Notes under the pieces: model-generated | The model's input: only the letters and a program-made list of their open reading frames with translations | What the model was told of the DNA's origin: nothing | The model's database searches: none | Source: Raphanus sativus | Lineage: Eukaryota > Streptophyta > Magnoliopsida > Brassicales > Brassicaceae | Direction of reading: 5' to 3' | Assembly: GCF_000801105.2 (NCBI RefSeq) | Contig: NC_079512.1 | Span: 27,049,848-27,113,847 of the forward strand | DNA: 64,000 bases | In this document: positions 34,167-46,660 of the stretch, piece after piece | Layout of the letters: every line of letters starts with the position of its first letter | Position numbering within the stretch: the first letter of the stretch is position 1 | Made by a program: the position numbers and the translations under genes

Positions 34167-34915
34167 TTAGGTCAGTGCGCCATTTTAATTGCATTGGCCA
34201 ATCAATTCCAAACTCAAATATCTATTAATTATGTTTTCCACGCCAGATCTGGAGTCATTTATAACGTACAAGAATATATACATAACACAACTTAAAACAA
34301 TAAAAATGAGAAATTTTAATTTTTGTTGTCTTCTATAAAAGTCTACGTTCACTCGTATATATTGTAGTCTAGTACTAATACGATATTTTGAATAATAATT
34401 ATATCGTACTCAGCCATTGTTTGCATGACCTGCAAATAACCGGTTGGATTATTTTATTGAAGAACTCTTGTTATAGTTAATTGTTTTTTTTTTGTTAAAC
34501 CAGGATATTCAGAACCTAGGTTCCTAGTCACCCTGTTATTTTTAATCATATCTACCACATCTATAATCACAAACATACATACTCTTTTTTTGCTAAGATA
34601 AACATATACATACATGCATATGCATTTTACATGTACATGTTATATGACCAAGCCGGGACTCGATAGGGATCTTATAATTTTGGAGTTATGAATTATGAAA
34701 ATAAATTAAACACAGGTTAAGATGTAGAGAGTTTTTTTTTTGCCAAAAGATGGATGTAGAGAGTTTTTTTTTTTGCTAAAAAATACATTTCTTGAAAAAA
34801 TAAAACATGTTGATGTAGAGAGTTTTAGACCTCAAACATATATAATTTTTATTTAATCAATGTCATCAAGATTTAGTGAACTACACATATATAAATATTG
34901 ATATAAGTCGATCAG
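34167..34915. other. Intergenic with poly(T) insertions
   Basis: No gene. Three copies of gatgtagagagttt (near 34721, 34752 and 34812) are separated by poly(T)-led inserts (ttttttttgccaaaagatg and tttttttttgctaaaaaatac...). A similar insert (tctttttttgctaagat) near 34580 lies between imperfect copies of aaacatacatac. Confidence 0.5.
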
Positions 34916-35017
34916 TTTTTTTTGACCATTTCTCGATTTGTGCGTGTTATCCTTGCGCATGGGCCATGTTAATCTTCTCTGTATCGTTTCAATTTTATCG
35001 GATGTCCCCGAAGGGAC
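34916..35017 (-). pseudogene. U6 snRNA pseudogene
   Basis: On the minus strand from 35017 the sequence runs GTCCCTTCGGGGACATCCG, ATAAAATTG, then A-A-ACGATACAGAGAAGATTA and on to CGCACAAATCGAGAAATGGTC, near-complete plant U6. It differs from functional U6 at four clear positions. One is in the conserved ACAGAGA-downstream AGCAUGGCCCC block (TTAGC to TTAAC, CCCCT to CCCAT), one is GATGAC to GATAAC, and one is TTGG to TTGA; three of the four are G to A. It ends in an A-run in place of U-run termination. Upstream I see neither the USE (RTCCCACATCG) nor a TATA at the normal spacing. It is most likely a retroposed, dead copy. Confidence 0.85.
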
Positions 35018-35403
35018 CATTTTTTGTTACATTCTCTCGTATTTTTGCTACAAGTCTATACATATCAAAGATAATTTCGGGAAGTCAGTATTAAAGATAT
35101 TGGACACACAACACAAGCGGTTATTTCCATGTTTTGGTGGAAAATTGGAGTTAATTGATAATAGTGGCTTGAGGGTTTATGCTTCCACCATAATTACGAC
35201 CTAGTAATATCATGATTAGTTAAATAAAAGTACGTAACGAACACACACATGCACACTTGCATGCATTATCATTAGCGAAAGAAAAGCTGAGAGGAGATTG
35301 TGGTTCATAAAATTTAAAACTAACATCGGAAATCACACACAAATATCGCATGATTTTGTTTCACACAGAACTATCGTTCGCTCCTTAGTTTAAACTTACA
35401 TGG

Positions 35404-35405
<2 letters not shown>

Positions 35406-35452
<47 letters not shown>
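35406..35452. repeat. (TA)n microsatellite
   Basis: Uninterrupted alternating TA for 47 bp; likely length-polymorphic. Confidence 0.95.
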
Positions 35453-35455
<3 letters not shown>

Positions 35456-35550
35456 CTCACACGATAGTTATAAAACCCTTCAAAGCGTCCTCCTTCAACT
35501 AAATGAAAAAAAAAATATTACATTGTCCCATCAGAAGGAATAATTTTATT

Positions 35551-35571
35551 GGTTAGATTTTACCAAAAAAA
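35551..35571 (+). mobile_element. Poly(A) micro-insertion with TSD
   Basis: Near-identical flanks (taattttattggttagat and taatttattggttagat) surround an insert reading tttaccaaaaaaa. The exact edges are ambiguous because the A-run meets the duplication. Confidence 0.5.
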
Positions 35572-38500
35572 TAATTTATTGGTTAGATACTATTGCGGTT
35601 CTATTATTTGTTTGCTTTTGTTTTCATGTTTACGTGTTAGTGTGTTTGTTTTTTATTTGAAACTACAAATCAGAATTAGTATGTACTTGGAATGATAAAA
35701 GTTTGAACATTTTTTCTCTTCAAAAATCTCATGTAAACTCTGTACCTAAAACGGTAAAAGCGTTGTCCTCTTTGCCGGTAAAAATGATTTACCCTTAATA
35801 GTTAAATAATTAGAGGTTGGTCATGAGTTTAGTGAGATTATGGTCCCAAAACTATATGGGAATTTATTGTTTACGTACAGGTATTATAATAAAATGTTTG
35901 TACCCTCCGTAGAGCCAAACACATCTCTGATAAGTGATTTGAATGTCGTCTAGGAGCTAACACACCTCAACAAAGTGAACCGTACGCAAGTGTATATCTG
36001 TGGGCATAAACTACTAGTTAGCTCGAATGCTTATAAGGAATTTAGTGGCCCACAAGAATGCCTGTATAATTAAATACGAATAGCCAATATCTGAATAGTC
36101 TTATATGGCCCACGATGCACATCAACAGGCAAGATTGCCATTCTTTACTTGATTAATGAGCTTTTAAATTTGAATCTGCTCCATTGTGTCTGGTGTTCAC
36201 TCTAAGCTGAAGAAACTCTTATCACTTACCCAGTTTTATAATTGATAAATTTCGGATCTTCAATATATATACCAAGCTCTCATCAGAGGATGTATCAAAC
36301 ATTCATGACAAAAGATTGTGTTTTCCAACTAATTGTCGAGGTATATACTTTTTATCTTAACAGTTGCACACATTTTGTTACTCGACGATCAAACAAACTC
36401 GAAGAGACCCAAAATCAACCCTAAGTTAATACTTCTTATCTTAACATTTACACAGCAAAAAATTGGAAGGGATTTGAAAGATATGTATGTGCTACACCTA
36501 GATGCATGAAACTGAGTATATATGTAAATATATATTGTGATATTGGGGTGTGTGTGAGAAGTAAAAATCCAAGAGTTAAAAAGGGGAGAGAGAGAGAAAG
36601 AGAGAAGGTTGATGTGGTTGTCGAGATGCTAACAGAGAGGCACATGCAAAGCTTAAATGATGGTATCACTGGTGGCCAAAGCATCTCCTTAAAGCTGTCC
36701 TTTTTCATCTAAGACCTCTTTTTTAATTGCCCTTTTCTACCGCTTCTCTCTTTCTCTTTCTATACATACATATATTTAATTAATATATGTAACTTATATG
36801 TGCTTTGGTTTACAACTTTATATCCCTTCTTGATACATATACTAATGCGGAGTTATGCACGTATGCAAACCTAATAGTGTGTCAATTAATTATATATTAT
36901 ATCTCCTTTCTTGAGTTACAAATACGTTCTCAGAAAATAGGGGATAATATTTCCATATAGATTTTTTGAAAAATACATGAATCTTGATTTATACGGTGTA
37001 GATAAAATGTTTGGTTGGTTGAAGATAGGTTCCGCGCTTTATTATCCACAAGAAAAAAGAGGATCATTACGAATATGTGCTCGATTCCTTTTGCATAAAG
37101 TTATGTAATTACATTTTGAAAATTAGCTAATGGCTTTAGATGGGTTATGTAGTGAGCAGTTTCGTAATTAAAAAGGTAATAGTTGGATCCAAAATTTTCA
37201 AAATGGATCACTAACACGTTCAGGTTTATACATCACAATTTGTCAAACCCATAATTAATTTGCGGCAAACAAAATAATTTCATATTATGTTAGCAAAAGT
37301 AAGCTACATATATCATATACGTCAGTGAGAGAAAGGAGATTAGTATTTTTCCTCGAATAGACTAAAGCAACAAACCTAAATTTCTAAGGAAAGAATATTA
37401 TTACAAAACACCAAAGCCGACAAAACTAGGAAAAATAAATAAATAGCCAATTTACCAAAGAAAGAATATTATAAAAAATACAATATAACAAGGAGAGAGA
37501 GATGTGCTATAAAGGGTACCAGCCCACTAAAGTCTGAAGGCCATCACTCATCTAAAATGTATAATATTTTTCCTGAGAGGCAGTATATAGATTTACATGA
37601 TACAGTATTTTTTATTTTTATTTTTTGGTATTTTTATTTTGATGTACATGGTATAGTAGTTTGATTTCACCAAGGCTAGTATTAGTTCACGTTTGAAAAG
37701 ATCTAATTAACACAACTTGATGATGCTCATGAACCGTGTGTACGTGCCAGAACATGGGAATTTAGACAAAAAAACGCATTAGCTGTCTAACAGTCAAATG
37801 TAAATATGTATTATAAGTTTATAACCATAAATTTGATATCCAAAATAGAGTCAACGACTCAACATCAATTAAGTGGGATTTTTTTCTTTGTTAAAGTTCG
37901 CTTACATCATAGGGTATCCCATTAGGTTGGTAAATCTACCACCGAAAAACAGAAACTAATACATCTACTGATCTACATATTATAACATATATACATATAT
38001 ATATATATAAGAAATAAAAAGAGAAAGAAACTGGTTTTATGTGAACCAATATTCCTGATCTTCATTATTTACTGCGGTAAATTTTTGAAAGGGAAAAAAA
38101 GATGTTAGGGTTAATATTATTATCATTTATGGAGGAAATGGGCTCATCTAGGGTAACATCACCTACCCATACAATATTATCATGCTTTTAGGGCTTTTAT
38201 TTGTCTATCTGGTCCCATATTTCCCCCACTCTTTCTTCCTCCACGTGAACCATACGTTCCAATCAATCTCCTCCTCCGTGCCGACGCTCCCTTTTCCGAT
38301 CCGCGCCGCGGACGAAACTTCCGTGACAACCACGCGCCTAGGGTTTTCTTTTTCAGGCCACAACAAATGGGTTGTGATAAGAACCGCACATAGCGGCCAC
38401 GTGGAGAATTCTCATTCGTTTCTTGTGCCTCATCCTACAACACAGAAACGTCTATAGAATTTTTATTTTAAACGTAAATAATAGAAATAATATTGGTTTC

Positions 38501-38899
38501 CTTAAATAATAAAACACTAAAATCTTACAATAATAAATTATATGATCTTGTTATTTAATTTTTACGATACCTGTTACCCTAATGAAGCTATTTGTATTGA
38601 TATTTAGATTTTTCACTAAAAATGAGAAATATCGCACAGATAGAAATATATCTTTTTCATTTCCCAAAAAAAAAAACTATATTGAGCTATATTTACATAT
38701 ACGTGTCGAACAATATGTGGAGAGGTACGTAATCTTGTTTCGTGTAATTGGTAATAAACAGACCAGATGGTGACATGGCAATGTAATGTTCCAGAGATAG
38801 GTCTCTTGTTTTTATATATTTTAAAAATCAGCTTAAATTTTTCATATCATAATTATTATTTTATATGAAAATAAACCCTCGTTTCAAGGATAAAAGAGC

Positions 38900-40103
38900 T
38901 TCAGATTCTCTCTCTTCTTTCTCAACAGTCTCTCTCTACAAAAAAAAGTTTTCCCCCTTTCTCTCTCTCCTTAACGTCGTCTTAGGGTTTCACGAAAATT
39001 CGCAGTCAAATTCTACGCTCTCCCGACGAATCAACACTCGAAGCTAAGCTAATCTTCTTATCCACAAGCTTCTCAATCTTCCGATGCGGTTTTCTCCCCT
39101 TGCCGCTTAAGATCGAGCTCGAATCTCGCGTCTCTGATTAACTCCGGTCCGATTTTCTCCCAGGTGCGTGTCTCCGACATGAATCTCTGATCTGTTCGAT
39201 TTTAAGGTTTCAGATACGATTCGATCTTGCGTTAAGAGATTTACCTTGACTTGTAGCTGACTTCGTATTTTTTTCCTCGATGGCTCTTCACTGTTCATTT
39301 ATACGTTTCTTCGGAAAAAAAAACTCGTTGTTCTTACTTTTTTTTTATTTAGATTTTTATTTCTTTCACGGACTATTCACGTGCGGATAGATCTGGCCCG
39401 TATTAATTAGTGGGTCTTCGGTTATCTTTGTTAATCACATACGGTTAATTTTTTAAGTGTCTTATTATCTGTGTTTTGGCTTTTAAATAATTTGATTCTA
39501 AACCCTAATTTACTCGAGATTAATATTATTCTTCTTAGTAACTCTGAGATTATATTGAAACGGGTCAGCCTTTATTTTTTTTTCTGGTCATGTTCGTGTG
39601 TCTGAAAACCCTAATTTTAGGTTGGTGTTTTAGTTTAGGTTAATGTTGACTGATATATGTTTATTGATTAATTTTTGTTTTATGAAAATTGGATGCTAGA
39701 GTGAAATTTCGTTCTTGATTTTATGTAGACATTAGGGTTTTCAAACTTTAATTTTCAATGGAATTTTATAAGGTAGTTGGATGTTGTATATGTAATGTTA
39801 TTTCATGTTGATATTCATGTGGAATAGTATGAATATAACGGTGTCAATTAGCCTTAAATATTCCATAACTTAGTTTAGAGTTATATGTGGGTTTCGTATA
39901 TATGGGAAGTAAAGATTTGAAGCGTTGTTTCTTTGTATGCAACAATAATATCATCACAACTTAATTATTTTCATTTTCTGATGTTAAGGAACATTTTTAT
40001 CATGCACGTGTTTATTTTTGCAGCTCTGTTTGTGTAGAGAGTATAATGGTGAAACTTAGCTAATCATCACTAAGACATATAAAATCTTCTTGAAGCAAAA
40101 TCA
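38900..40103 (+). promoter_or_regulatory. EMF1 5' UTR with intron
   Basis: The CT-rich leader (about 38.9-39.16 kb) is typical of a plant 5' UTR. A strong donor CAG/GTGCGT (39163/39164) and acceptor TTTTTGCAG (ending 40023) define an 860-bp intron in the leader, T-rich and stop-laden. The second leader exon (40024-40103) runs to the start codon. 5' UTR introns are common in EMF1 homologues and often raise expression. The transcription start was not located. Confidence 0.65.
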
Positions 40104-43100
40104 ATGGGATCTTCTATTAAGATCAACTCAATATCCATAGATCTTGCAGGCGCCGCCAACGAGATTGATATGGTAAAATGTGATCATTTCTCCATACGGT
40201 GAGTCTTCTATATTTTGACCTTATATATGTGATCATTTCCATATGCAAAGGTAACAAGTTGAAATGCATTGAATATATATCGAGTTTTTTTTCTTCTTCT
40301 TAATTTGATGCAGTGGATACGTAGCTGAAACACGTGAGAGAGATCATAAAAAATGTTGGCCGTTTCCGGAGGAGAGTGCTATTCTGGTGGACCAAGAAAG
40401 CTATTCTCTTCCTTCGCTATCTGTTCCAAAGTCTAGATGGTGGCGTTGTATGAGCTGCATCAGAGATATCAATGCTGATGAGACAAAAGGTATATATAGT
40501 ACTCATTTCCAAATATTGTTTACTATATATAGGTGTTTCATATATATACTAGCTAGAGATGAAGGTTACACACGTGAGTGGTTTTGCTTTTAGATTGTGG
40601 ACTGCATCCAAACTCGAGAGGTTTATGCGGGAAAAAGAGATATATCAGTGGAAGCAAATTGAATTCACTAACTATTAATGATCAGGAGAAAGAAAGGAGA
40701 ACTGATGATATTACAGGTATACATACATCTTCTTCTTTTAGTTTCAATAATCCAAAGCAGGCATATAGTCATTTCATATTATCATTTTCTTGCAGGTAAT
40801 GCTGTTCAGGAGTTTGAGGAAGGAAACTGCAAAAGATCTCAGAAGAATGATCAGAGAGGTTAAATTTTTCTCTGGTCAATCAAATTAAAAGTGTGCTGAT
40901 GAACTAAGTTTGTATACCTCAAACAATTGCAGCTACTACTACAGTTAGGAACAAGGCCAAAAAGCTCGCAAGCCAAGAGCAAGGAAGAAACAAGAGAGCT
41001 AAAGCAACAGATATTAACAGCTGGAAAGAGAAACATAACGTGGGTGTTCAAGCTGTGACAACTTTTGGATCATCTGATATCGCTGGTTTGGTCGAGGATA
41101 CGCCTCCTAAAGCCACCAAGAACCATAGAGACAGTCTTGTTCTAACCCAATGCGACAACGGGTCATCAGAGAGTATAAACCTTGCAATGACTGGTTTGCA
41201 GCGTAGGAAAACTCGCAAGGTTCGTCGACTTAGCGAGCTGCTTGATCAACCAGAGACCAAAACCAGTGGCGGTACTAGTGACAACAACATCAGAAAGGAA
41301 GAGCCCTCTTCTTCGAAAAGGGGTAGAAAAAGAAAAGTGTTGCCTGAAAACAACTATGTGAGCAGGAAGTTAATCACTGTCGGCGCAGCATCTGATCAAG
41401 ATTATAGTACATCAAGTGACAGTGGGTTTGAGAGAGATCTTATTAAAGGTAAGCAGAAGAACAGAAGGTTCCAGGTTGTTGACGAGTTTGTACCATCAGT
41501 GCTTCCTTGTGAAACTTCACAAAAGATTGATGCAGATCATCTTCTTAGTAAGAGTACTGCTTTATCAGTTCCTTGTCCTCTGAGTGCTCAGAGAACAGAG
41601 AAGAAGCTAAGCCTATCAAGAAAGAAGAAACATAAGCCTGTATCAGATACCGGGAAGAGTAGTACACTGATCAGCTTTAGTTCCCAATATACTGACGATC
41701 GTTTAGCTTCAGAAGGGTATATTAGAAAACGTATCCCTCAGGTTAATGATACTAGGCCGGTGATTTCTTTGCATGTGCCAGAGAATAATGATCATGTGAG
41801 ATCAAGAGATGCAGAAGCAAACCGTCTTGGAGAGTTTGGTTCCTCTTCCAAATCCAACACAGGTGGATGGTTGAGACCAGGAGTAGAGAATGCTGTTGAC
41901 TTCAGCAGAAACAACAACCTTATAGATAGATCTTCTGTGTTGCAAAAGGTAAAAACGCTTTGTTCTTTACATGATTTTAAGGTAAAGCTCTGTATAGTAA
42001 CGGGACTGGTTTTACTTGGCAGGATGCTTCTGGAGCTGACAGAAAGGGGAAGACAGTAATGTTCCAAGAACATCATGAGGAACCCAAAAGGCAAAGCCAT
42101 GACAGAAATGAGAATACTCCTGAAGACCAAAACGACGATATTCCCATGGAGATTGTCGAGCTCTTGGCCAAGAACCAATACGAAAGGTGCCTTCCAGACA
42201 AAGAAGAGGACGTTACCAACAACAACAAACAGACGTCACAAGACACAACACACAAACCCAAGAACACTCTATTGATTGATCTCAATGAAACCTATGATAG
42301 CGGAGCCTCGCTGGAGGACAACAACACATCATCAAGACCACCAAAACCATTTGAAAGCGTTAATGCAAGGAGAGAGGAACAACAACACATCAAGTCTCTT
42401 GACTTTTTCCCCATAAGTCAACCCTATGTGCCTTCTCCGTTTGGGATCTTTCCTCCTCCACAAGAAAACCGAGCTAGCTCCATCAGGTTCTCTGGTCACA
42501 CCTGCCAGTGGCTTGGTAACGTCCCAACTATGTCTACTCAGCCCCCATATAGGGTACTACGTCCGTGTAACACCTGCCAGAGTGGTCCACACCAATACAG
42601 AGAAGCAGCTTCTCATCCAATATGGGCATCTTCAATGAGACCACCACCACCACCACAGTGTCATCACCATACGCCAGTCTCTTTCAACATGGATCCGTCA
42701 ACGAAGCTTGGTATGCTTCCACAGCCACCACCAAGAAACGACAATACATGGAACCTCAACTTTGTCTCCGCCGCCGCCAACGGGAAGCAAAAGTGTGGGC
42801 CTAGTACTTCAGAGTTCTCGTTTGGGTGCAAACATGGTGGTGGAGTTAATAATAGTAGACCAGTGGAGGCGTTCTCTAGTGATAGTTCTATACCTGCGTT
42901 GCATCTACTCAGCCTTATGGATCCTCGGGTTGGACCAAACAGTACTCCCTCTGACCACCAGGGAAACACTAATGCTACTAAAAGACACTTTCCACTTGTT
43001 AACCAGCAGCCCAAGGAACGTGTAGAGATTCAAACAGGAGACTCTAGTAAGACAGCAGCCTATCCAACCAAGCAGTCACCTTATGATTATTACAACAAGA

Positions 43101-43546
43101 GCTTCCCCATCGGTCCACCGCTCGGTGCGTCTTCGTTTTCGTTTCAAAATGCACAAGCTCCATGGGTTCATCATCAAGAGAATAAAACCAAGAGAAAAGA
43201 GCCGGACCAAGGGAGATTCCAGCTGCTAGGGGCATCAGATTCAATGAAGCTCCCTTTGAAGTTTCACATGATGGATAAAGAGAGGAAACAGAACAGAAAA
43301 GCAGAGAGCTGCAGTAATAATGCCTCCGCGTGGCCTCCAAAGAACAGTTGCGGACCCATTGTGTGCAGCGTGAGTAGAAACCCGGCTGATTTCACCATTG
43401 CTGAACCTGGGAATGTTTACATGTTAACGGGTGAGAGTCTCAAGGTTCGAAAACGCGCGATCTACAAGAAAAAACCAAGCTTGTCTAAGCAAGATGCACT
43501 GAACCAGACTATGAAGGCTGTTCGTCCAGTTACAGAAAATGTCTAG
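40104..43546 (+). CDS. EMF1: EMBRYONIC FLOWER 1
   Basis: Six coding exons (40104-40198, 40314-40489, 40594-40716, 40796-40858, 40933-41948, 42023-43546) join in frame to 998 aa; every intron is GT-AG. EMF1 is a plant-specific Polycomb protein that acts with PRC2/H3K27me3 and PRC1-like RING proteins to silence flower genes during vegetative growth. Diagnostic parts: the N-terminal S-I-S-I-D-L-A-G-A-A-N-E-I-D-M and C-D-H-F-S-I-R-G-Y-V-A-E-T-R, a W-W-R-C-M-S-C-I-R block, basic patches likely to be nuclear signals (R-G-R-K-R-K, R-R-K-T-R-K-V-R-R), L-L-I-D-L-N-E-T-Y-D, I-P-A-L-H-L-L-S-L-M-D-P-R, and the C-terminal conserved N-P-A-D-F-T-I-A-E-P-G-N-V-Y-M-L-T-G-E. It is about 100 residues shorter than the Arabidopsis protein as I recall it, mainly by losses in the weakly conserved middle. 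No stops or shifts. The start matches the conserved M-G-S-S-I-K-I-N. Confidence 0.95.
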
Positions 43547-44264
43547 AGATAATATACAACGTGGACGAGACATGTGCCCGTAAGTTGCTAGGACTATATA
43601 GTTTGTTTTGTTTGAATTTTCTTGGCTCATGCACCTTTCTTTGGTAGTGTGTCTTCTGCAGTCATATTAGTTAGAATTAGAAATGAGTTCTTTTCAAGTT
43701 TAGTTAATAAGTCTCTGGTTCAGAATCTTTGGTCTCCCTTTCTAACTAGACAGGTGTTTTTTTCTACATGTGAAACAGATGGTGAGAGGAAGAGGGCTTA
43801 CAAAGAGTTCACACCATTTCTACATTGAAACCAAGAATAAGTCAGACAGGAAACAGAAAGTGAAATTTTATTTCCTTTTTCTAGTGAAATCACGAATAAT
43901 CCAGACACCAGTTCTTAGATTTGTGTGCCCTCTTCACATCTCTTCTCTTATGTTTGTTTGTTAAGGTATACTTGGAAACACTCAGCCTGTGTGTATATTT
44001 TCAGACCTTCATTGTGTTTGATATTTTGTATTAGTAAAGATAGGAGTATCCACATGTTTTCAAATATTCGTTTTAAAGAAGTTTAATACGGATTTTATGA
44101 TTCATAGAGAATATATCGACTAACATGCATCCTACAATCTGTGGATAGCCAATAAATCTTAGTAACAATTCTATATTTATTTTATTAATGATCTTGATGA
44201 CGAAAATTATGAATTTTCATTCATATTATCTTTTAATTAGTCACTGGAAACAACAAATTTTTAA
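43547..44264. other. EMF1/GULLO3 convergent 3' region
   Basis: The 3' UTR of EMF1 meets the 3' UTR of the GULLO3-like gene. No gene or repeat recognised. Confidence 0.6.
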
Positions 44265-46660
44265 TTAAGCCATTGAAACTTGAGAGGAGGAGAATCTGCA
44301 AACCCTAGCTTGTGTATAAACAAGGCCTTGTCTACAAAAGTAACCTTTGGAAGGACTACAATGCCTGTCTTCTGAACACACACAGTTCCCTTCAAGTGCA
44401 CATCCATCATACTTGGAACCTTCTCGTCCAAAAAGAATCTCATCTGACCACTCACTAGAGAACATCTTTTTAGGATCTAACTTGTTCTTCACTTCCAAGA
44501 ACTTGTCAAAGTTAGGTCCATATTTTTGCTTCACGCCAAAGAAACCCACTTTCCTATTCTTCCCCCAATGCGGCTTTGCCTCGTATTTGAAAAACGCCAT
44601 CTGCTCCATCTCCTCCATCACATCTTGGTTTAACCTGGGGGTCAAGGCATCGTCAGCTCGGTAATAGTTAAAGTCAATGACCACTGAATCCTCTGTTTGG
44701 CCGAGATAAGCCCTTGAGCCCTTGATGAAACGTATGAGGATGCCGTTATAGATATCAATCCCGCAAAGTCTTTCGGGTTTCATGTCTCTTAGCTTCTTGA
44801 CGTCGATGATAAAGTCTCTAAACCGAGATAACGGGAATATAGCTGTCGTCTCATAGAAGAAAAGACCGTTATATCTCGGATCCCAAGCACAAGAGACATC
44901 AATTCTCATGGAGGATGAGTAAAGACAAGACCCTGATGTCTGAATCTTTCCTTGGTTGCCGATAACCGGATATCCGGTAAAGATCAAACCACTGTTCTTT
45001 AAACCGTTCCCGGTTACTTTCTTGTAGGCCAACGTAGTGTCAGCCGTCTTACACTTCCCACTCTCGCTTTTACTAGCTTCAAGTGACTTCTCTGCAACAT
45101 TTTTTAATCCCACGTTTTTATCTAAACCTGACTAAACCGGATATGGTAAACTAGTAAAAGAAAAATGAACTAACCTAATGCTCGAACCCCTTTAGAGATC
45201 AAGATAGGGTTGGACTGAAAACCAATAAAATCGTTGACTCCGTTGCCGGAGGCGTTGACCGGTGATCGGAAGTCGTAACGGTAAACCGCAGTTTTTCTAG
45301 AAGGATACCAAGTTATGTCTCCGAACTCGAATTTCTTGCCATGTTCCATGAAAATGTCTTCAAGAGCTACGTCAGATGTGAAGTTATACGTGATGCTTCT
45401 ATTGAATGCTTTCTCTATCGAAAGCTTCACCTGCATAATGAGATTCAAACTTAATCAATGATTTGTAAAAATACAAAGAACAGTTAACTAGTCAAGTTAT
45501 AATATATCTCCGGTTTTTTAACAAATGTTTAACAAGTGACGTTTTAGATTATACACATAAACTAATAAAATATTTAGTTTTATATATTTTCTGAATAAAA
45601 ATAATGTTATCTATTTATTTGATCATATTGCTCCTTTTTATATAGCTTAATTAGTTTTGTTATAATTGCTTTGTGTAATTTATCTTGTTAATAATTTAGT
45701 TTATATTATAATTGGTTTGAGTTTGTTGTTAACAATTAGCGTTAAGCATTTTAATATAGATAACATATATTTGGAAAAAAATTATATTTATTTTGTTATT
45801 ATATTTATTGTAAAATGTATAACATTTATATATATATTAGATTATGATCCGTGTTTTGAACTTTCGGAATATTTTATGACGAAAATTTTTATTAATAAAT
45901 TAATAAATATTTTGTTAATTTGTAAGAATTTTGTATATTTAAAATATTTTTGAGATTAAACCTCATCTATTTAAAAACGGTATTATACCTTTGAGACGAC
46001 TCCTAAAACACCCAATGACACTTTAACGGCGTTAAGAAGCTTGTCGTCTCTTCCTTCTTCAACTCTAATGACTTTGGCGTAACCTTCAGATGAATTCGCG
46101 GGAACCACAAGGCTGATTCCGACAACGTGATCGTGAACCGAACCGCCTCGTCCCGACCACGAGCTTCCGTGGGACCCTGTACTTATCAGCCCACCAATAC
46201 TCACTCCTTCCCAATACGGCGAAGTTCCGATGCTAAACCCAGCTGCTTCCACTTTATCTATCAGCTCTCTCAACGAGACTCCCGAGTCTGCCGTAACCGT
46301 TAACCGGTCCGGTTCAATTTCGATAACCGAGTTGTATTTCGACGTGCTGATTAGCATTGCATCTGAACCGGAAGGACAAGCAAGTTTCGGTATGGTGTGA
46401 GAGAATTTGGTTACGGTTTTGACCTTGAGATTGTACTCAGACGCGTAAGCCACGGCTTTACGTAGCTCTTCTTCCGTTGTTGGGTATGTGATGTTAGCCG
46501 CGTTGCAGCTTTTCCGGTCAGGCCACGCGCCGTAAGCGTTCGAGACGGTGCAGCCGGTTTTGTCGCATCGAACCGGTGGTTGTGGTGGCACGGAACGGAC
46601 GGTCCATATAGTGACGAGGAGACATAAGACTGAAAGAGATAGTGTATGAGAAAAACACAT
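44265..46660 (-). CDS. GULLO3: L-gulonolactone oxidase-like, GULLO3
   Basis: Three exons (46660-45989, 45430-45175, 45091-44265) give 584 aa; introns are GT-AG (558 and 83 bp). A signal peptide of about 23 residues precedes P-P-Q-P-P-V-R-C. Residues about 55-235 are a PCMH-type FAD-binding domain with G-V-S-I-G-G-L-I-S-T-G-S-H-G-S-S and L-G-V-L-G-V-V-S-K. Residues about 330-560 are the D-arabinono-lactone/gulonolactone oxidase domain, with P-H-W-G-K and a Cys-rich C-terminus. The family oxidises aldonolactones to ascorbate precursors. Plant GULLOs are apoplastic or secretory, and only some have shown activity. Place and sequence match At5g11540. The 558-bp first intron carries a degenerate Helitron 3' segment. 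The gene appears intact. Confidence 0.93.
45837..45965 (-). mobile_element. Degenerate Helitron 3' end in intron
   Basis: The sequence tTAGATTATGATCCGTGTTTTGAA followed by TATTTTATGACGAAAATTTTT...TAATAAATATTTTGTTAATTTG aligns with the 3' part of the Helitron at 1108-1753. The CTAG is mutated to TTAG, the hairpin is lost, and no 5' end remains before the exon, so it is an old truncated copy in GULLO3 intron 1. Confidence 0.5.

Larger units (their letters stand above)
35018..38899. other. Intergenic upstream of EMF1
   Basis: No convincing gene. Contents: a pure TA microsatellite (35406-35452), a duplication-flanked micro-insertion near 35551-35566, a GA-rich microsatellite near 36580-36610 inside a less AT-rich patch (36.43-36.75 kb), and a GC-richer patch at 38.15-38.46 kb with two CACGTG boxes (near 38243 and 38399). 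The right end is EMF1 promoter. Confidence 0.45.

Noticed and set aside
34876..35204. Overlapping ORFs around 35 kb
   Set aside because: They run across the U6 snRNA pseudogene on its complementary strand.
36506..36712. ORFs on both strands around a GA repeat
   Set aside because: Composition-driven frames across a microsatellite; no domain and no splice context.
36430..36745. Possible microRNA precursor
   Set aside because: I could not pair the arms into a convincing hairpin and recognised no known mature miRNA.
38182..38457. 91-codon ORF and antisense partner
   Set aside because: No recognisable domain; probably composition of a GC-richer promoter patch.
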